A stretch of 64,000 nucleotides of DNA from positions 259,080,078 through 259,144,077 of the forward strand of contig JBOZIK010000001.1 in assembly GCA_051453625.1 (NCBI GenBank). Direction: 5' to 3'. Source of the DNA: Welwitschia mirabilis. Its lineage: Eukaryota > Gnetophyta > Gnetopsida > Welwitschiales. Each line of letters begins with the position of its first letter. The stretch's first letter is position 1. A program made the translations under genes and the position numbers. Of this stretch, positions 23,851 through 35,350 are shown one piece after another. The notes beneath the pieces are model-generated. The model saw only the letters and a program-made list of their open reading frames with translations, searched no databases and had not been told where the DNA came from.

Positions 23851-24779
23851 TTACTAGATAACATTGAAATACTAGATGAATCCTTAAGGGCAATGATAAG
23901 AGTAATTGTAATAATTGCACAAACATGCATTAATGTAATTTTAATAGTACATTCAAAACCCTTTTATGGTTAAAGGCTATAAACATCTAGAAAGTTTACT
24001 TCGTTTATTAATAAGACTAGAATAGATAAACATTAAAATATAATATTCCTTACCTATGGAGATAGGAAAAAAGTTTGTTTTCTTAATGCTTTAGTTTATT
24101 ATTTTATTCAATAAACTCACTAAAATAGCCACCTTCCTATGGGGCTAGGTAACTACTTTAATAAACTAATTGCAAGTGTTAGATGTCACTATTTTACTGA
24201 CTAATCTGAATGTGACTAAAAATTTTTACATATCATAAGGACTGAAGATGCTATGCCTACGTTTTTAAGTATTTGATGTCTTCATTCCTTATAATATGAT
24301 CACTAGATGGTTAGTATTAGCTAGCTAGATAACATCTCCTTGTAATCTTTATGGGTGAAGTCCATGTGAACATAGAGTATCAACATTCACGTGCAATGCT
24401 TTTCGAAGTTTACAAAAGACTCATCTCAAAACATAAACAAGTAAAAATAGCCAAATATTTCAATAACAATTGCAATAAAACAATCTTAGAACAAATCCTA
24501 GAACAACCAAAAACCCATAATACTAAAATAACCAAAACAGTCTTTCAGAAACATCCCACATCATTTTATCGAACATCTTTATAGGAGTTATTCTTGAAAG
24601 AAGAGGAAAATAGAAATCCAGACACACAGAGTAAACAAAAGGCTAAAAAAATCACATTATGAAATAAAAGATTTAAAAATCACATTATGAAATAAAAGAT
24701 TTAAAAATGGAATTTATCTTTGGCCTCGAAAACAGCTAATAATCTATGAGAATTGAAAATAAGCATAATTAGTTGAAAA
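23851..24779. other. No gene recognised
   Basis: AT-rich sequence to the right of the copia gag. It may include that element's leader, but no PBS or LTR end could be identified. A 77-codon plus-strand frame at 24351 shows no motif. The only structure seen is the 28-base tandem repeat at 24651-24706. Confidence 0.5.
24651..24706. repeat. 28-base unit repeated twice in tandem
   Basis: Two consecutive identical copies (24651-24678 and 24679-24706), each starting ATCACATTATGAAATAAAAG. Identity in an otherwise heavily mutated window suggests a recent event. Confidence 0.95.
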
Positions 24780-24919
24780 GTGAATTAGAAAACCATCTGT
24801 GACAAACCAGGACAGCAAAGCAGGTAACCAGAAAACCGCGCGACTTTGCGTTGGTAACAAAATGCTTGAAACAATGGAGAAATGACAAGAAGTTCCTCCC
24901 TCCTTACTGCTCTGCCATC

Positions 24920-25800
24920 TCACTCTCAGATTCTCGTTCTCCTTAGGCCTTTGAAAGCTCTAGCATTCTTTAGCCATAAGTTCCTTGAGGCATTTGTAGT
25001 TGCCAGCCGTCTGGAGCGTATGAATCTCCAATTTCATGGTATCAATCTTGGATTAATGCATTCCAAAACCGCTGCGGTATTCATCGAAAACCTGAGATTC
25101 TGCCTTAGAACGTCCACTGTAATCTCCATCATCAAAGGATGTTTCAAAGCCTCCGCAGCAGTATTTCCTTGGGAACAAACCTGAACATGCTTTCAACAAG
25201 ATCAACCACACTGTCGGAAATGTCCAGGATAAAAAAGTTAGCAAAACCGTTGCTGAACATCCACGCTGGAGTTCTTCTGTGATCAAACCAACTCGCGCAC
25301 AATGGAGCGTCCCCCAGCCAGCTGTAAAAAGTTATAGGATGGTATGCTCCCAGGTACCATCGAACACTGAAATACTCAGTCGTACAGTCATCGGCGATCT
25401 GGGGCCTGGCAACCCCTCGAAAAAGGCACTGTATCCTCGGTGTTGACCAAGAATTTCAGCAAAGAGGTAGCCCAGGGATGACAGATCGACGGCGTCTGTG
25501 GCTGCGGACGATGACTCGGGAAGCGGCTCTTCCCCAATACCCTCTCGTTGCAAGAAAACATCACAACTACAGTTGGACGATGTTCACAGACATCGACGAA
25601 TTCCCATTCGGTGAAACGTGAAACATAATCCCTGCGATGGCGCGCGTTGCGGGTAATGATGTCAGGTGCACCCGCAAATGTTGGCCAGATAATTACGAAT
25701 TGCAGGATCTTTGGGCCGTCAAGGAGGTGTGAGCATCTGGTGGAGGGGTGACCAGGGATACACTTGCAGGGAGCAGGAGAGTTACGCCACAAGTCAATTG
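24920..25800 (-). pseudogene. Protein-kinase-like gene fragment with frameshift
   Basis: On the minus strand three motifs occur in the order and approximate spacing of a Ser/Thr kinase C-lobe. VDLSSLGYLFAEILG at about 25446-25490 corresponds to subdomain IX (usually DxWSLG) and is closest to CMGC kinases. SVVDLVESM lies at 25185-25213, and AEALKHP at 25137-25156 corresponds to subdomain XI. A one-base frame change separates the last two, at about 25160-25180. The distance from IX to XI (about 117 codons) is near normal. A possible APE-like GAPDIIT at about 25650-25672 lies further from subdomain IX than usual. No glycine loop, HRD or DFG motif was found, so the catalytic core is missing or unrecognisable. 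Introns could explain some breaks. Family assignment is tentative. Confidence 0.45.
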
Positions 25801-26008
25801 TGCAGACGGAAGTAGTGAGCGTGTCACTAAGGAATGTCTTGCGTTGCTTTGAGTTGCAGAAAGGGTGGAAGAGGATAAGGTGGAGGAGCAGGAAAACTCA
25901 CAAAACCATCTCAAGCCATTGTTCAGTGAGTATTTCCAATTTGTAACTGAATAATGGAAAATTTACCTGGTAATTGACTTGAAATCATGTTCACGGAACT
26001 AAAATCCT

Positions 26009-26078
26009 AAAGAAATTTGTAAAGCGTCCAACCATTATCGTAGACCAATCCAATGCTCTCCTTGTCAGCTTCCGCCAT
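26009..26078 (-). CDS. Possible start exon of the kinase-like relic (very uncertain)
   Basis: An ATG on the minus strand at 26078 opens a 23-codon frame (MAEADKESIGLVYDNG...) closed by TAG, in the GC-richer island and upstream of the kinase-like motifs. It could be the first exon of the same gene, but no splice site or link to the motifs could be shown. It may be chance. Confidence 0.15.
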
Positions 26079-26110
26079 ATCTTTCTTCCATGAGATTCTT
26101 CTATAATCAC

Positions 26111-28271
26111 AATGCAGTTACTTCTAATCATGGCCATGAGGGTTGTAGTAAGTTATTGTTGTGTAGCACTATGAAGATGCCAAGGGAATTCTGCAACATG
26201 TGATGGGAAGATCTTTGCTTATTTTGCTTATTTCTTTTGTTTTTATATTTTTTAATCTTGATATGCAGAGAATAGAACTGTTGTTCAAAAATTGGGTAGC
26301 ACATAAATGAGACGCTATTTTGGATTCTCACATAATGCCTTGATTTTAACTAAATAAATTCAGAATATGACCAAAAGAACTTTTGGGGGAATCAACTTTG
26401 CAAATGAAATCAAGCATTTATAATTTTTTACCTGAATTTATTTCTTTTTTATAATACAAGGACAGTATATAAAGGCCGATGCTTTATTAAGAAGTACAAT
26501 ATCTAGAAGCATAATGATTTATTGTATACATACAAAAATTGTGTTGATATCCAATGCTTTCAATTTTGCATCATTGAGAGGAGGACTTTCCATAAGAATT
26601 TTTCAAATAATTAAAAAGATCATTAATATCCAAATGTTCTGTTTCATCAAAATGCAACCAAAAAAAAAAAAAAAATCTCAATAATAAGATTATGTAATAA
26701 GGGAGATAAATAGTTAATATAGTAAACATTTATAATATGATTTATTGATTCTTTAAAATCTATAGAGCATGAGCTTGTAAAAAAGCTTTTATGACTCAAG
26801 GTAAGAAATTTAAAATAAAATCTAAAGACACTTACTCATTATTTATTTGGCCAGATCTTAATTGCAAATAACTAAAATAACTTCAAACTCTCTTTGGTAT
26901 TAAGGTCATAATTTTTTAACAATGATAAATCATGCTAGAAATTTGAAATAAATGCAAGAATTTAAATACTCATCACAATAATCAATCGAGATAAGAATTT
27001 GAAAATTTTCCAATTATTTTTATAGTTGAGGTAGCACAAAATTTCCTTATGCTTTGTCCTTAATTGTTTCACTTGAACTTGATGTCAAAAACCTTCAATC
27101 TCTTCTTTAAATCTTAAAATCATGATTTATCAAGAGCTTTTACAAAGAAAACCTCTAGCTATAATTTAGAAGTCTAATAGTTAAAAATTAGAGGTTCATA
27201 TTAAACAAGATTTTAGGTATAATGAAATTTAGTCTACTATGTTTTATTCTTACATGTATAATAGGATTTTTAAAAATTATAGTAGAACTATCACATAATA
27301 AGTGAATTAACTTATTAACAAAAATTGTGAACTCATAAACTAGTCTATCAACATTTCAATTATTGACTTGCAATGTTGTCTTTTACTTGCTAGTGAAACA
27401 AGGCTACTACCAAGCATGAGTACATTAATAATTATGTTTTTTCATCATTAAATCTATTTAACTAATCTACATTAACTTAACCAATTGTTCATTTTAGTAT
27501 AATGAATTGGATTTCGACTAGAGAAGGACTTAGTATCATTCTTTCACAAGGATAGTTAATGTGGCATACAAAATTTTACACAACTCTTGCTTACCTTGTA
27601 ACTTGCAAATTAAAGAAAAGGAGAAAGCGAGAGTTAAGAATTTCACTGAAACTTCATTAGGAAGGTACGAAAGCAAACAAGCTCCAAGTTTTCACCTGAC
27701 TTGTTCACTAGTGTTCCTTTACTCCAATGATACATTGCACTTTTTCTACAACACACTTCAAACTATCACGTGATGATAGCTCAGGTAATGGTGACATAAG
27801 CTTATTCATCACATCAAAGTTGGTGAACTCAATAACTACTTGGGCCTTCACAACCTTAAAACAAAAATGGAAAGTAAGTGCCAAAGTACTCAAAATCCAT
27901 GAAATTAAGGAAAACTTAGACTAAGTAACTATAAAATCCACTTAAATAACAATAGAACTTGATAGTAAAGTTATTACTTAAGCATTAAAAGTACAAATGG
28001 ATTTACAACTTAAAATCAAAATAAAATAATAATTATGTATTAAATTAATAAAGGCACATTACATCAAATGAAGAGAAAAGTTGGAAGGGACTCCTCAAGC
28101 CATCCTTATAATAAGTTCACTCCCCAAAGAAAGCACTTAGAAGGTCACGTTAACTTGATGCTTCAAAATTTCTATTATTTATCCAAAATGAAGCATGTTA
28201 CAAATGAGGAATTAAGGCCCTTTTATAGGTAATCATGGAGTGAAAGATGATTACAAGCTTTTGGATTATAG
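26111..28271. other. No gene recognised
   Basis: AT-rich spacer between the kinase-like island and the next LTR. It contains a run of 16 A at 26660-26675. Around 27560-27920 both strands have 60-70-codon frames (for example VVKAQVVIEFTNFDVMNKL on the minus strand) that I could not match to any family. The 5 bases before the LTR (28267-28271, tatag) may be a target-site copy, but its partner is not in the window. Confidence 0.5.
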
Positions 28272-29549
28272 TGTTAGATGAGCCATTATAAAATATGACA
28301 TGTATCATTTTATCATCTTGCGTTAGGTAGAAATCCAAGACATTTAAATAGTTTTAAGTGGAATTTTGATAATTATGAAGAACTAATGAGATGATCATGA
28401 AAATGTATAATCCTTATCATATTCTAAGGTACTTCAAGCGAATTTTCACACTTAGCATTCTAAGGAGAAATCTACTCATCCAGAAGGTTGGTTTTCATTA
28501 AGTAAAGAACTTATGAGGATTCCATCTGCATTAGCATCTGGACTATAGTCAGTGGACAACCATACATTTGGAGTTGACCAAAATGGTGATATGGATGAGG
28601 GCTTGAAACTATTAAGTCATCTTTTATTATGGACTATCATCTTCATAATCATCTAGACAATAGTTAGGACAACAATTATTTTATATGACAAACAAATTAT
28701 CTTTGTAATGGGATCATATGATCCATTCAGATTGCTAGGATTTCATTTTTACTTCTAGGGTTTTACTCTAGAATCTTCCATGTAGAACTATAAATATCCC
28801 CTTGCCCTTATTCCATTTTACCATTTTTTTTATATCAAAAACTGTTATGATAAAAGATCAAAGGATAATAGACCCATCTTAGCTAGAAAGAGAAGTCTTT
28901 CTTGATGTTGGGCTTTGTATCCTTCATTAAGATGCTACTATTTTGTAAGTGAAGGCTTGGTTTGAAAATAATAAAATATTGTTTTACTTCTATTATGTGC
29001 ATCTCCCTTATGGTTTATGTTGATTATGATTGTATGCTAGTTTGAAAGTTGATCTACATCATAAGGGTAATTTTTAATAGATTGATATTAAGTATTTGCA
29101 TTTATTTCATCTTACATTTCCATAGTTATAATAGTTTCATTTATCTATATTCTATTGGATGTAATTTATAGTTTATGCTAGTTAGGATTAAGTGATAATT
29201 TTTCCTAATTGATCTGAGTTATATAGGTTGATCTTGATGACAAAAAGGTTGGTAGTCGAATAGATTTCTTACTAAGAGTTGTTTCATTTGCATCTCATTT
29301 ATAAGCGTTGCATTACATTAGCATTTATCTTGCATTATATTTTTGCATTATTTATTATTTTCATTTACTTGATAGAAAAGACCAAAAATACTCTTCTAAA
29401 ATCAATTCTGTAATTTCTAGCTTAGTTCCTTCAATGGATTGTGACATTTGGGTTAACTCTGTCTATACTAACATGTGTTTTATGTAATAATTTGTGATTT
29501 ATAGGATTTGCTTAAGGACTTAAGAATTTCATAAATTCATATTACAACA
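28272..29549 (+). mobile_element. 5' LTR of the plus-strand Athila-like element
   Basis: 1278 bases. Starts TGTTAGATGAGCC and ends ATATTACAACA. It matches, reversed, the LTRs at 10486-11732 and 21028-22274. For example, 28700-28790 corresponds to the reverse of 11215-11320. It is more diverged from those than they are from each other. Confidence 0.8.
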
Positions 29550-30115
29550 TTTTCTTATAATTACTAAGCAAGGCCATAAGAAGTTGCAAGATTATCGCTA
29601 TATCAGATAAGTACCTTGGATCTCTCGATTCAGGTTATTTATTTGAAGTAGTATTGTATTTTTTAATTTTAAATCTTATAGGTTTATTTCTGCAAATTTT
29701 TTTTCCCATAAAGTTAGTAAGCCTTATCATCCTCTCTATCATCCAGATGACATGAACGAATGATAGCCTATAATTAGAGTTTTTCCTATTTTTCTTTTAC
29801 AATAAGGTTTTCTATTTTTGGTGGCATAATAAAGTTGACATAGTCTTCTTTGTCGTCTAGATGAATAAGGGAACGACTATTAGTATTTTTATTTTTATTT
29901 TCTTTTCTATAGTTTTGTTTTCCCATTTTTGCAAAATAAGGTTACCATCTATATCATTTGGATGACAGATAAGATGATAGCCATTACACATTTTATAAGT
30001 ATGTAGGGACATAAGGAATTTTGGTAAAAAGATGAAATATCAAAGAAAGTAAAGCTTGATTGAGGAAGACATTAGAGAAGGCTTATTTAACTATGAGCAA
30101 AATCTAGGTATACAC
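29550..30115 (+). other. Leader of the Athila-like element with hairpin motif copies
   Basis: Non-coding. A badly decayed PBS should lie at 29550-29575. Copies of the family motif, resembling GTCATC then TATCATCC.GATGACA, lie at about 29725-29770, 29850-29885 and 29945-29990. Confidence 0.55.
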
Positions 30116-30288
30116 AACTCAAGTACAAAAATTCTAAGAATTGAAGAAGAATATTTTTCTATTTTCTTATTTCAAAGTTAAATTTTTTGAAAGTAGAGTT
30201 TGAAAATAATAGAATAGAAGCAGATCATTTTATTTCTTCTTCATCTATGTCAAATTCAATGTAAAAGTAAAATATATGGAAAGAACAT

Positions 30289-30702
30289 TTACTTTGAATG
30301 TAAAATATATGCTTAGAGATTTGATAGATGAAAGGAAATGTGAAATATAAAATCCATTTGAAGTATCTTCTAGTGATGATATAGAACTTAGAAAATTAAA
30401 TGCATATCAAATATTTTTGGGAGAACCTAAAGAAGACCCATTTCAAGAGCTAGTGGATATAGAACAACTTGCGCTTACCTCGGGAAAGAACATTTAACAT
30501 TTACTTTGAATGTAAAATATATGCTTAGACATTTGATAGATGAAAGAAAATGTGAAATATAAAATCCATTTGAATTATCTTCTAGTGATGATATAGAACT
30601 TAGAAAATTCAATGCATATCAAATATTTTTGGGAGAACCTAAAGAAGACCCATTTCAAGAGCTAGTGGATATAGAACAACTTACGCTTACCTCGGGAAAT
30701 GG
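30289..30702 (+). repeat. 212-base tandem duplication inside gag
   Basis: Copies 30289-30500 and 30501-about 30702. By eye there are 5 differences in roughly 196 aligned bases. The repeat unit includes a readable segment (NAYQIFLGEPKEDPFQELVD) in both copies. Confidence 0.9.
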
Positions 30703-31141
30703 GAAGAAATAAATTAGTGATTGAACTTACAAAGTTATATTTCTTATCTTACTTAAACAAAAATCTAAACTTTAGCTTAAAACCATTTCATACAAGAGTT
30801 TTAAGTTATGGAATAAAGTGCAAAAGGTTTTATTAAGAGATTTATAAGTGAAAATACTATGACAAAAATAAAAAATAAGTTACCAAATTTAAACAATAAC
30901 CCCATAAAGATTATGCCACAACTTATGAATGATTTATCATAACTATTTATTATAACGCTATTGATAAATTTTCTAAGGAGGAATAGATAGACTATTTTTA
31001 TAGTGAATTGAATAGTCAAATAAAAAAACATATAGACTTTCCTTGTGATGGCAAATGCTGAACTTAAATTTACATGAAGCATAGATGTTGTTAAAAAATT
31101 TAGTAGAGATAAATCAAACATAATAAAAACTAACTTCTAGG

Positions 31142-31270
31142 NNNNNNNNNNNNNNNNNNNNNNNNNNNNNNNNNNNNNNNNNNNNNNNNNNNNNNNNNNN
31201 NNNNNNNNNNNNNNNNNNNNNNNNNNNNNNNNNNNNNNNNNNNNNNNNNNNNNNNNNNNNNNNNNNNNNN
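31142..31270. other. Assembly gap (129 N)
   Basis: Run of N within the gag region of the plus-strand element. Confidence 0.99.
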
Positions 31271-32169
31271 ATAATTGATGTAAAGGTAGAAAATAAGAAT
31301 AACATAATTTCAACATGTGATTTATCCAAAGACAACACTCATTTAATTAAATAATATCTCTTATTACTAACATGTAAAGAAAAGATGTTTGAGGAAGTTC
31401 AGGCATTTAAAAAAAAATCTTTCAACTTCAGAAATCCATAAAAATATTAATAAAGAATGAGTGAGCAACCAAATTTTCAACCTTTTAAGAATAGACTTAA
31501 GAATTTGAATTTTCAACCAAGTAACTCCAACTTTCAAATTGGTACCTCAAATTTTCAACAAAATCAAAGTGATTCACTTAGAGACTCAATAGAGGAGTTA
31601 AGCAAAATGAAAGAAAGAATCAATACAACCATTGAAAACCAAAGTAAGAACATTAAAAACATAGTGTACTTTAATAAATGATGTCAGCCAATCAACAACC
31701 ATAAGAGTCTCTTACATCTCAACCTTTAACAGACCCAAATAAATTTAAGAAAGATTAAAAGGTAGTAACTAAAATTGAAAATGATACAACACTGCCTACT
31801 CATGAAGATTTAACTTTCAAAGATGATAAAAAAAATGTAAGAAATAGGATGATGTAGAAATCTTAGAAAAATATAACTTCCTTTAAATTTAAAAGATAAG
31901 CCTACCATTAAAAATTCTTTATAATAAAATAAAGAAAACAAATCAGCTACCTCTTGGCTTAATAGATCAAACATAAATCCTACCTTTGATGAATACTTAA
32001 AAGCATTAATGAAACATGTGAGCATCAACTTATTTTTTTGGAAACTCTTGCAAAAAAAATCTTAAGTATGCTAATTTCAGAAAAGATCTAGTTAGAAGAA
32101 GACAAAAACATACCATCTGGAGTAAGCTCTTCTCTACTTAATCTATCTCCAAATTAGTCATGTAAAAAT

Positions 32170-32640
32170 GTCCTAAATTGAAATACCCTAAGGTAGCAAC
32201 ATTGAGTGTTACTTTAGAAGGATAAAAGAGAATTATAAGAGCCTTAATAAATATTAGAGTAAATGTAAAGATCATGTCTATTCACATATCCAAAATACTT
32301 GGGTTGGAAAATAAAGTTAAACCTCTACAAATCATCTTAGAGTTAGCTAATACTTCAATTAAAAAAAACCCTTGGGGATATTAAAGACTTAGTTATTCAA
32401 ATAAAAAAGACTTTTATACCATATATGTAGTTATTATTGAAGTAGAATATGATAAAGATTATCCAGTACTCTTAGGAAGATGCTTTTATACTATTGTTCA
32501 CTGCATCATAGATACACAAACTAGAATAATAGAATGTCAAATAGGCAATAAGTAGTTTACTATTAAAGTTTTTAATCCTACTAAGAAAGATATGGAAGAT
32601 GAGTGGAAGTTAGAATACGAAATTAAATAAACTTTATTTT
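32170..32640 (+). pseudogene. Athila-like aspartic protease, broken
   Basis: Cleaves the gag-pol polyprotein in an intact element. Recognisable text in family order: a degraded active-site region, then ISKILGLENKVKPLQI, LELANTSIKK, VVIIEVEYDKDYPVLLGR, and IIDTQTRIIECQIGNK. The LGR-x-F motif is the standard late-protease signature in this lineage (usually LGRPF). The catalytic D-S/T-G is not readable (A-L-I-N at that place). Frameshifts and stops are present. Confidence 0.7.
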
Positions 32641-32869
32641 TACAACATCAGGAGATTAAAGAAATCTTGATAATGCTACATAAGTTAGCTTTTCATGATG
32701 ATCCAACTAGATTAAATTATCTCAATCATGAGGATGAGGAAGTTTTAAATTAGGAAGAAGTCTAACATGTGGGATCAACTAAGAACATTTTTGATGAGGG
32801 ACATCATCTATCTTGATCATCCAGATAATGGTCTTGGACGATGATCAATGAAAGGATTTTAATAATAAT

Positions 32870-34330
32870 CAATAAAGATTACAACTTAATTGAAGGAATT
32901 ACCCAAAGTTTTAAAGTACATATTTCTATTCAATAACCCTAAGAAACCCTTGGTGATAAGTGAAATTATTATCCATCCATAAGAACATAACTTAGTATTA
33001 CTTTTAACTTTTAAGGAAAATGCTTTTTATTGAACTCATAAGGATTTAGCTACAATTCCTCCTTTCATAGTTTAACATAAAATATACCTTGAGGATAATA
33101 CCAAACCATTTAGGCAACCCTAATGAATACTTAACCTAGTCCTTAAGAACATAGTTAAGAATGAAATTATTAAACTTATAGATGTTAGGATTATCTATGC
33201 TATATTTAATTATAAGTGGGTTAGCCCCTTAATAGTAGTACCTATGAAGTGTGAAAATTAGAGGATGTGTATTGACTTTAGAAATCTTAATGAGGTTACT
33301 AAGAAGGATCATTATCCTTTACCCTTTCTAGATCAAGTACTTGATATAATCCAAGGACATGCCCACTACTATTTTCTTAATGGATATAGTAATTACAATC
33401 AAGTTTTCATAGTTAGTAAGGACCAATCAAACACAACATTTACTTCAATTTTTGGAATCTTTGCCTTTATAAGAATGCCTTTTGGACTTTGTAATAAACC
33501 TAGAACTTTTAAACATGCAATGATGGGAATATTTTCTAACATGATAGAATAATTCATTAAGATTTTTATGGATGACTTATCAATCTTTGATAACATCTTT
33601 GAATAAATCATAAAAAGATTATAGAAAGTCTTAGATGAATGTATAAAAAGTGGCCTATACTTGAGTCAAGAAAAAATTCTTTCTTATTAAGAATGCAATT
33701 GTTTAGCTTACCACATTTATAGTGAGGGAATTAGAATGAACCCCATAAAATTTTGTATCATTTAAAAACTTAACCCTATAACTAATAGCAAACAAGTTAG
33801 ATCTTTTCTTAGTTATGCTAGGTTCTATCATTGTTTTGTGTCTATCATTGTTTTGTCCAAGACTATGCTAAGATCTATAATCCCTTTGACTAATTACTTG
33901 AGCAAAAAGACAAGATTGATTGAAATGACTCATTTCAAATTGGTTTTAAAACACTTCAAGATAAAATATTTTCTAAACCTATTGTAATGGGACTTGATTA
34001 AACTGAGGATTTTGAACTTATGCGTGATGCTAGTAATCTTACTATAGATGGGGTTCATGGTTAAAAACACAAAAAAGATTTTAAAGTTATATCTTACCTT
34101 AGTAAAACTTTGTCTAAGAACAAAACCAATTACACTACCAGTGGAGGAAAAAAAATTGCTTATTATTATCGTTTACCTTAATTACCTTAGATACTATCTT
34201 CTTAGCTTTATATCAATGTTTATACAAATTATGTAGCTATATGTTACATTATGATCAAGAAAGATTCTAGTATCAGCCTTATTAGATGAATCTTTCTCAT
34301 GCAATAATTCAGTCTTACCATTATTGAAAA
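32870..34330 (+). pseudogene. Ty3/gypsy reverse transcriptase and RNase H, broken
   Basis: RT copies element RNA into DNA. The N-terminal segment around 33140-33260 reads NEIIKLIDVRIIYAI and KWVSPLIVVP. The open stretch 33265-33552 contains CIDFRNLNEVTKKDHYPLPF, TFTSIFGIFAFIRMPFGLCN and MMGIFSNMIE. The catalytic box follows at about 33568 as FMDDLSIF (family YMDDF or FMDDF), so both Asp residues remain. RNase H begins near 33990 with DFELMRDASN and ISYLSKTLSKN. Stops occur before and after the open stretch. The strong conservation of the core RT motifs makes this the clearest domain in the element. Confidence 0.9.
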
Positions 34331-34429
34331 AGCTAGAAAACATAATAGTATGATAGATTATTTATCTTGATCTTTTTATTTTGTTGATGAACTTTCAGTT
34401 AATGATAAATTTTTTGTTGATCAACTCTT

Positions 34430-35350
34430 TACTGTTAAACAACTCTATGCCATCTCCTCCACTCAGTCTACTCTGTGGTATCCTGACATTGTGAATTATT
34501 TTATTATCATGAAGACACCTCAAAATTGGAATACTAACCAATGAAAATCTTTTCTTTATAGTATTTATAATTATGAGTGGAATGAACTCTATCTTTACTA
34601 TATGTGCAAAGACCAAATTATGCATATGTATGTCAGAATGAGAAAATCCTAACATCATTAATCTTTGCTATGATGGGGTATGTATGTGGTACTTTAGTAT
34701 ATAAAAAACTATAATGAAAAATATTTACTATACTTTCTATTATCCTACCATCTCTAAATATTATTTTGACTTTTCTATAAGGTGTAATGCTTGTAATTGT
34801 GATAGTAGCCTAACTCACTTTCAAGATATGCCCCTTAACCTATTCTTAAATGTGAACCTTTTGACTATTAAGGGAATAACTATAGAATCCTTATTAAACC
34901 ACCTTCTCATGATAAAAATTACATCCTAGTGATTGTTGATTATCCTTCCAAATGGGTTGAAGTTATTCCTATTACCGCAAATGATGCCTAAACTATTTGA
35001 AATTTTATTCAAACTTATATCTTTCACTGCTTTAATTTTCATAGAATCATAATTAGTAACAAAGGAACTTATTTAATCAATTATTTTTTCAAAAACTTCT
35101 CTTATCCATTATAATTTACAATCAAATTACTTGTACTTATTCCTTTCAATTCAATAGCTAAGTTAAACATGCAAATAGGGAAATGAATAATATGCTTTAA
35201 AAAACTTGCTTTTATCAATAAAAAATCTTGGTCTTCTAAATTCAACAATGTTCTTTGGGAGTACCATACTATTAGAAAACTTCTATTGGATTTTCACCTT
35301 GCGAACTTGTGTATAAAAATGTTTATATCTTTCTAGTTGATGTTTGTTAT
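34430..35350 (+). pseudogene. Ty3/gypsy integrase, broken
   Basis: Inserts the element's DNA copy. Begins with the segment before the zinc finger (LWYPDIVNYFI, then YEWNELYLYYMCKDQIMHMYV). A region with CNACNCDSS follows at about 34780. The catalytic core has LVIVDYPSKWVEVIPITAND at about 34919-34980, with the first catalytic Asp preserved. Next come RIIISNKGTY, where the family has ISDGG or ISDRG (second Asp replaced by Asn), and WEYHTIRKLLL near 35260. Many frame changes are present. Confidence 0.8.

Larger units (their letters stand above)
24780..26110. other. GC-richer, CpG-containing island
   Basis: Base composition changes sharply from the surrounding AT-rich sequence to a roughly balanced one. 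CpG, nearly absent elsewhere, is frequent here (for example near 24837-24845, 25490-25520 and 25640-25655). This is what a formerly genic, less methylated segment would look like among methylated repeats. A captured or transferred fragment would also fit. Confidence 0.75.
30116..31690 (+). pseudogene. Athila-like gag, broken
   Basis: Starts near 30138 with the segment TTGAAGAAGA, equivalent to codons 6-9 of the gag at 9804 (KIEEDYFS). A 212-base tandem duplication (30289-30702) sits in its N-terminal part. A gap (31142-31270) removes part of it. The C-terminal part from 31387 (MFEEVQAF) has the same motif as 8690-8733, followed by a Gln/Asn/Phe-rich tail (MSEQPNFQPF) and a short coiled stretch (IEELSKMKERINTTIENQ) to 31680. 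Stops are frequent. I saw no Cys/His stretch here. If one exists it would fall in or near the gap. Confidence 0.65.

Noticed and set aside
24882-25184. 100-codon plus-strand frame in the CpG island
   Set aside because: The opposite strand carries the kinase-like motifs. This frame has no recognisable motif and is probably a shadow.
27561-27924. Overlapping 60-70-codon frames on both strands as a possible small gene
   Set aside because: No domain, signal or conservation evidence; frames of this length occur by chance in the window.
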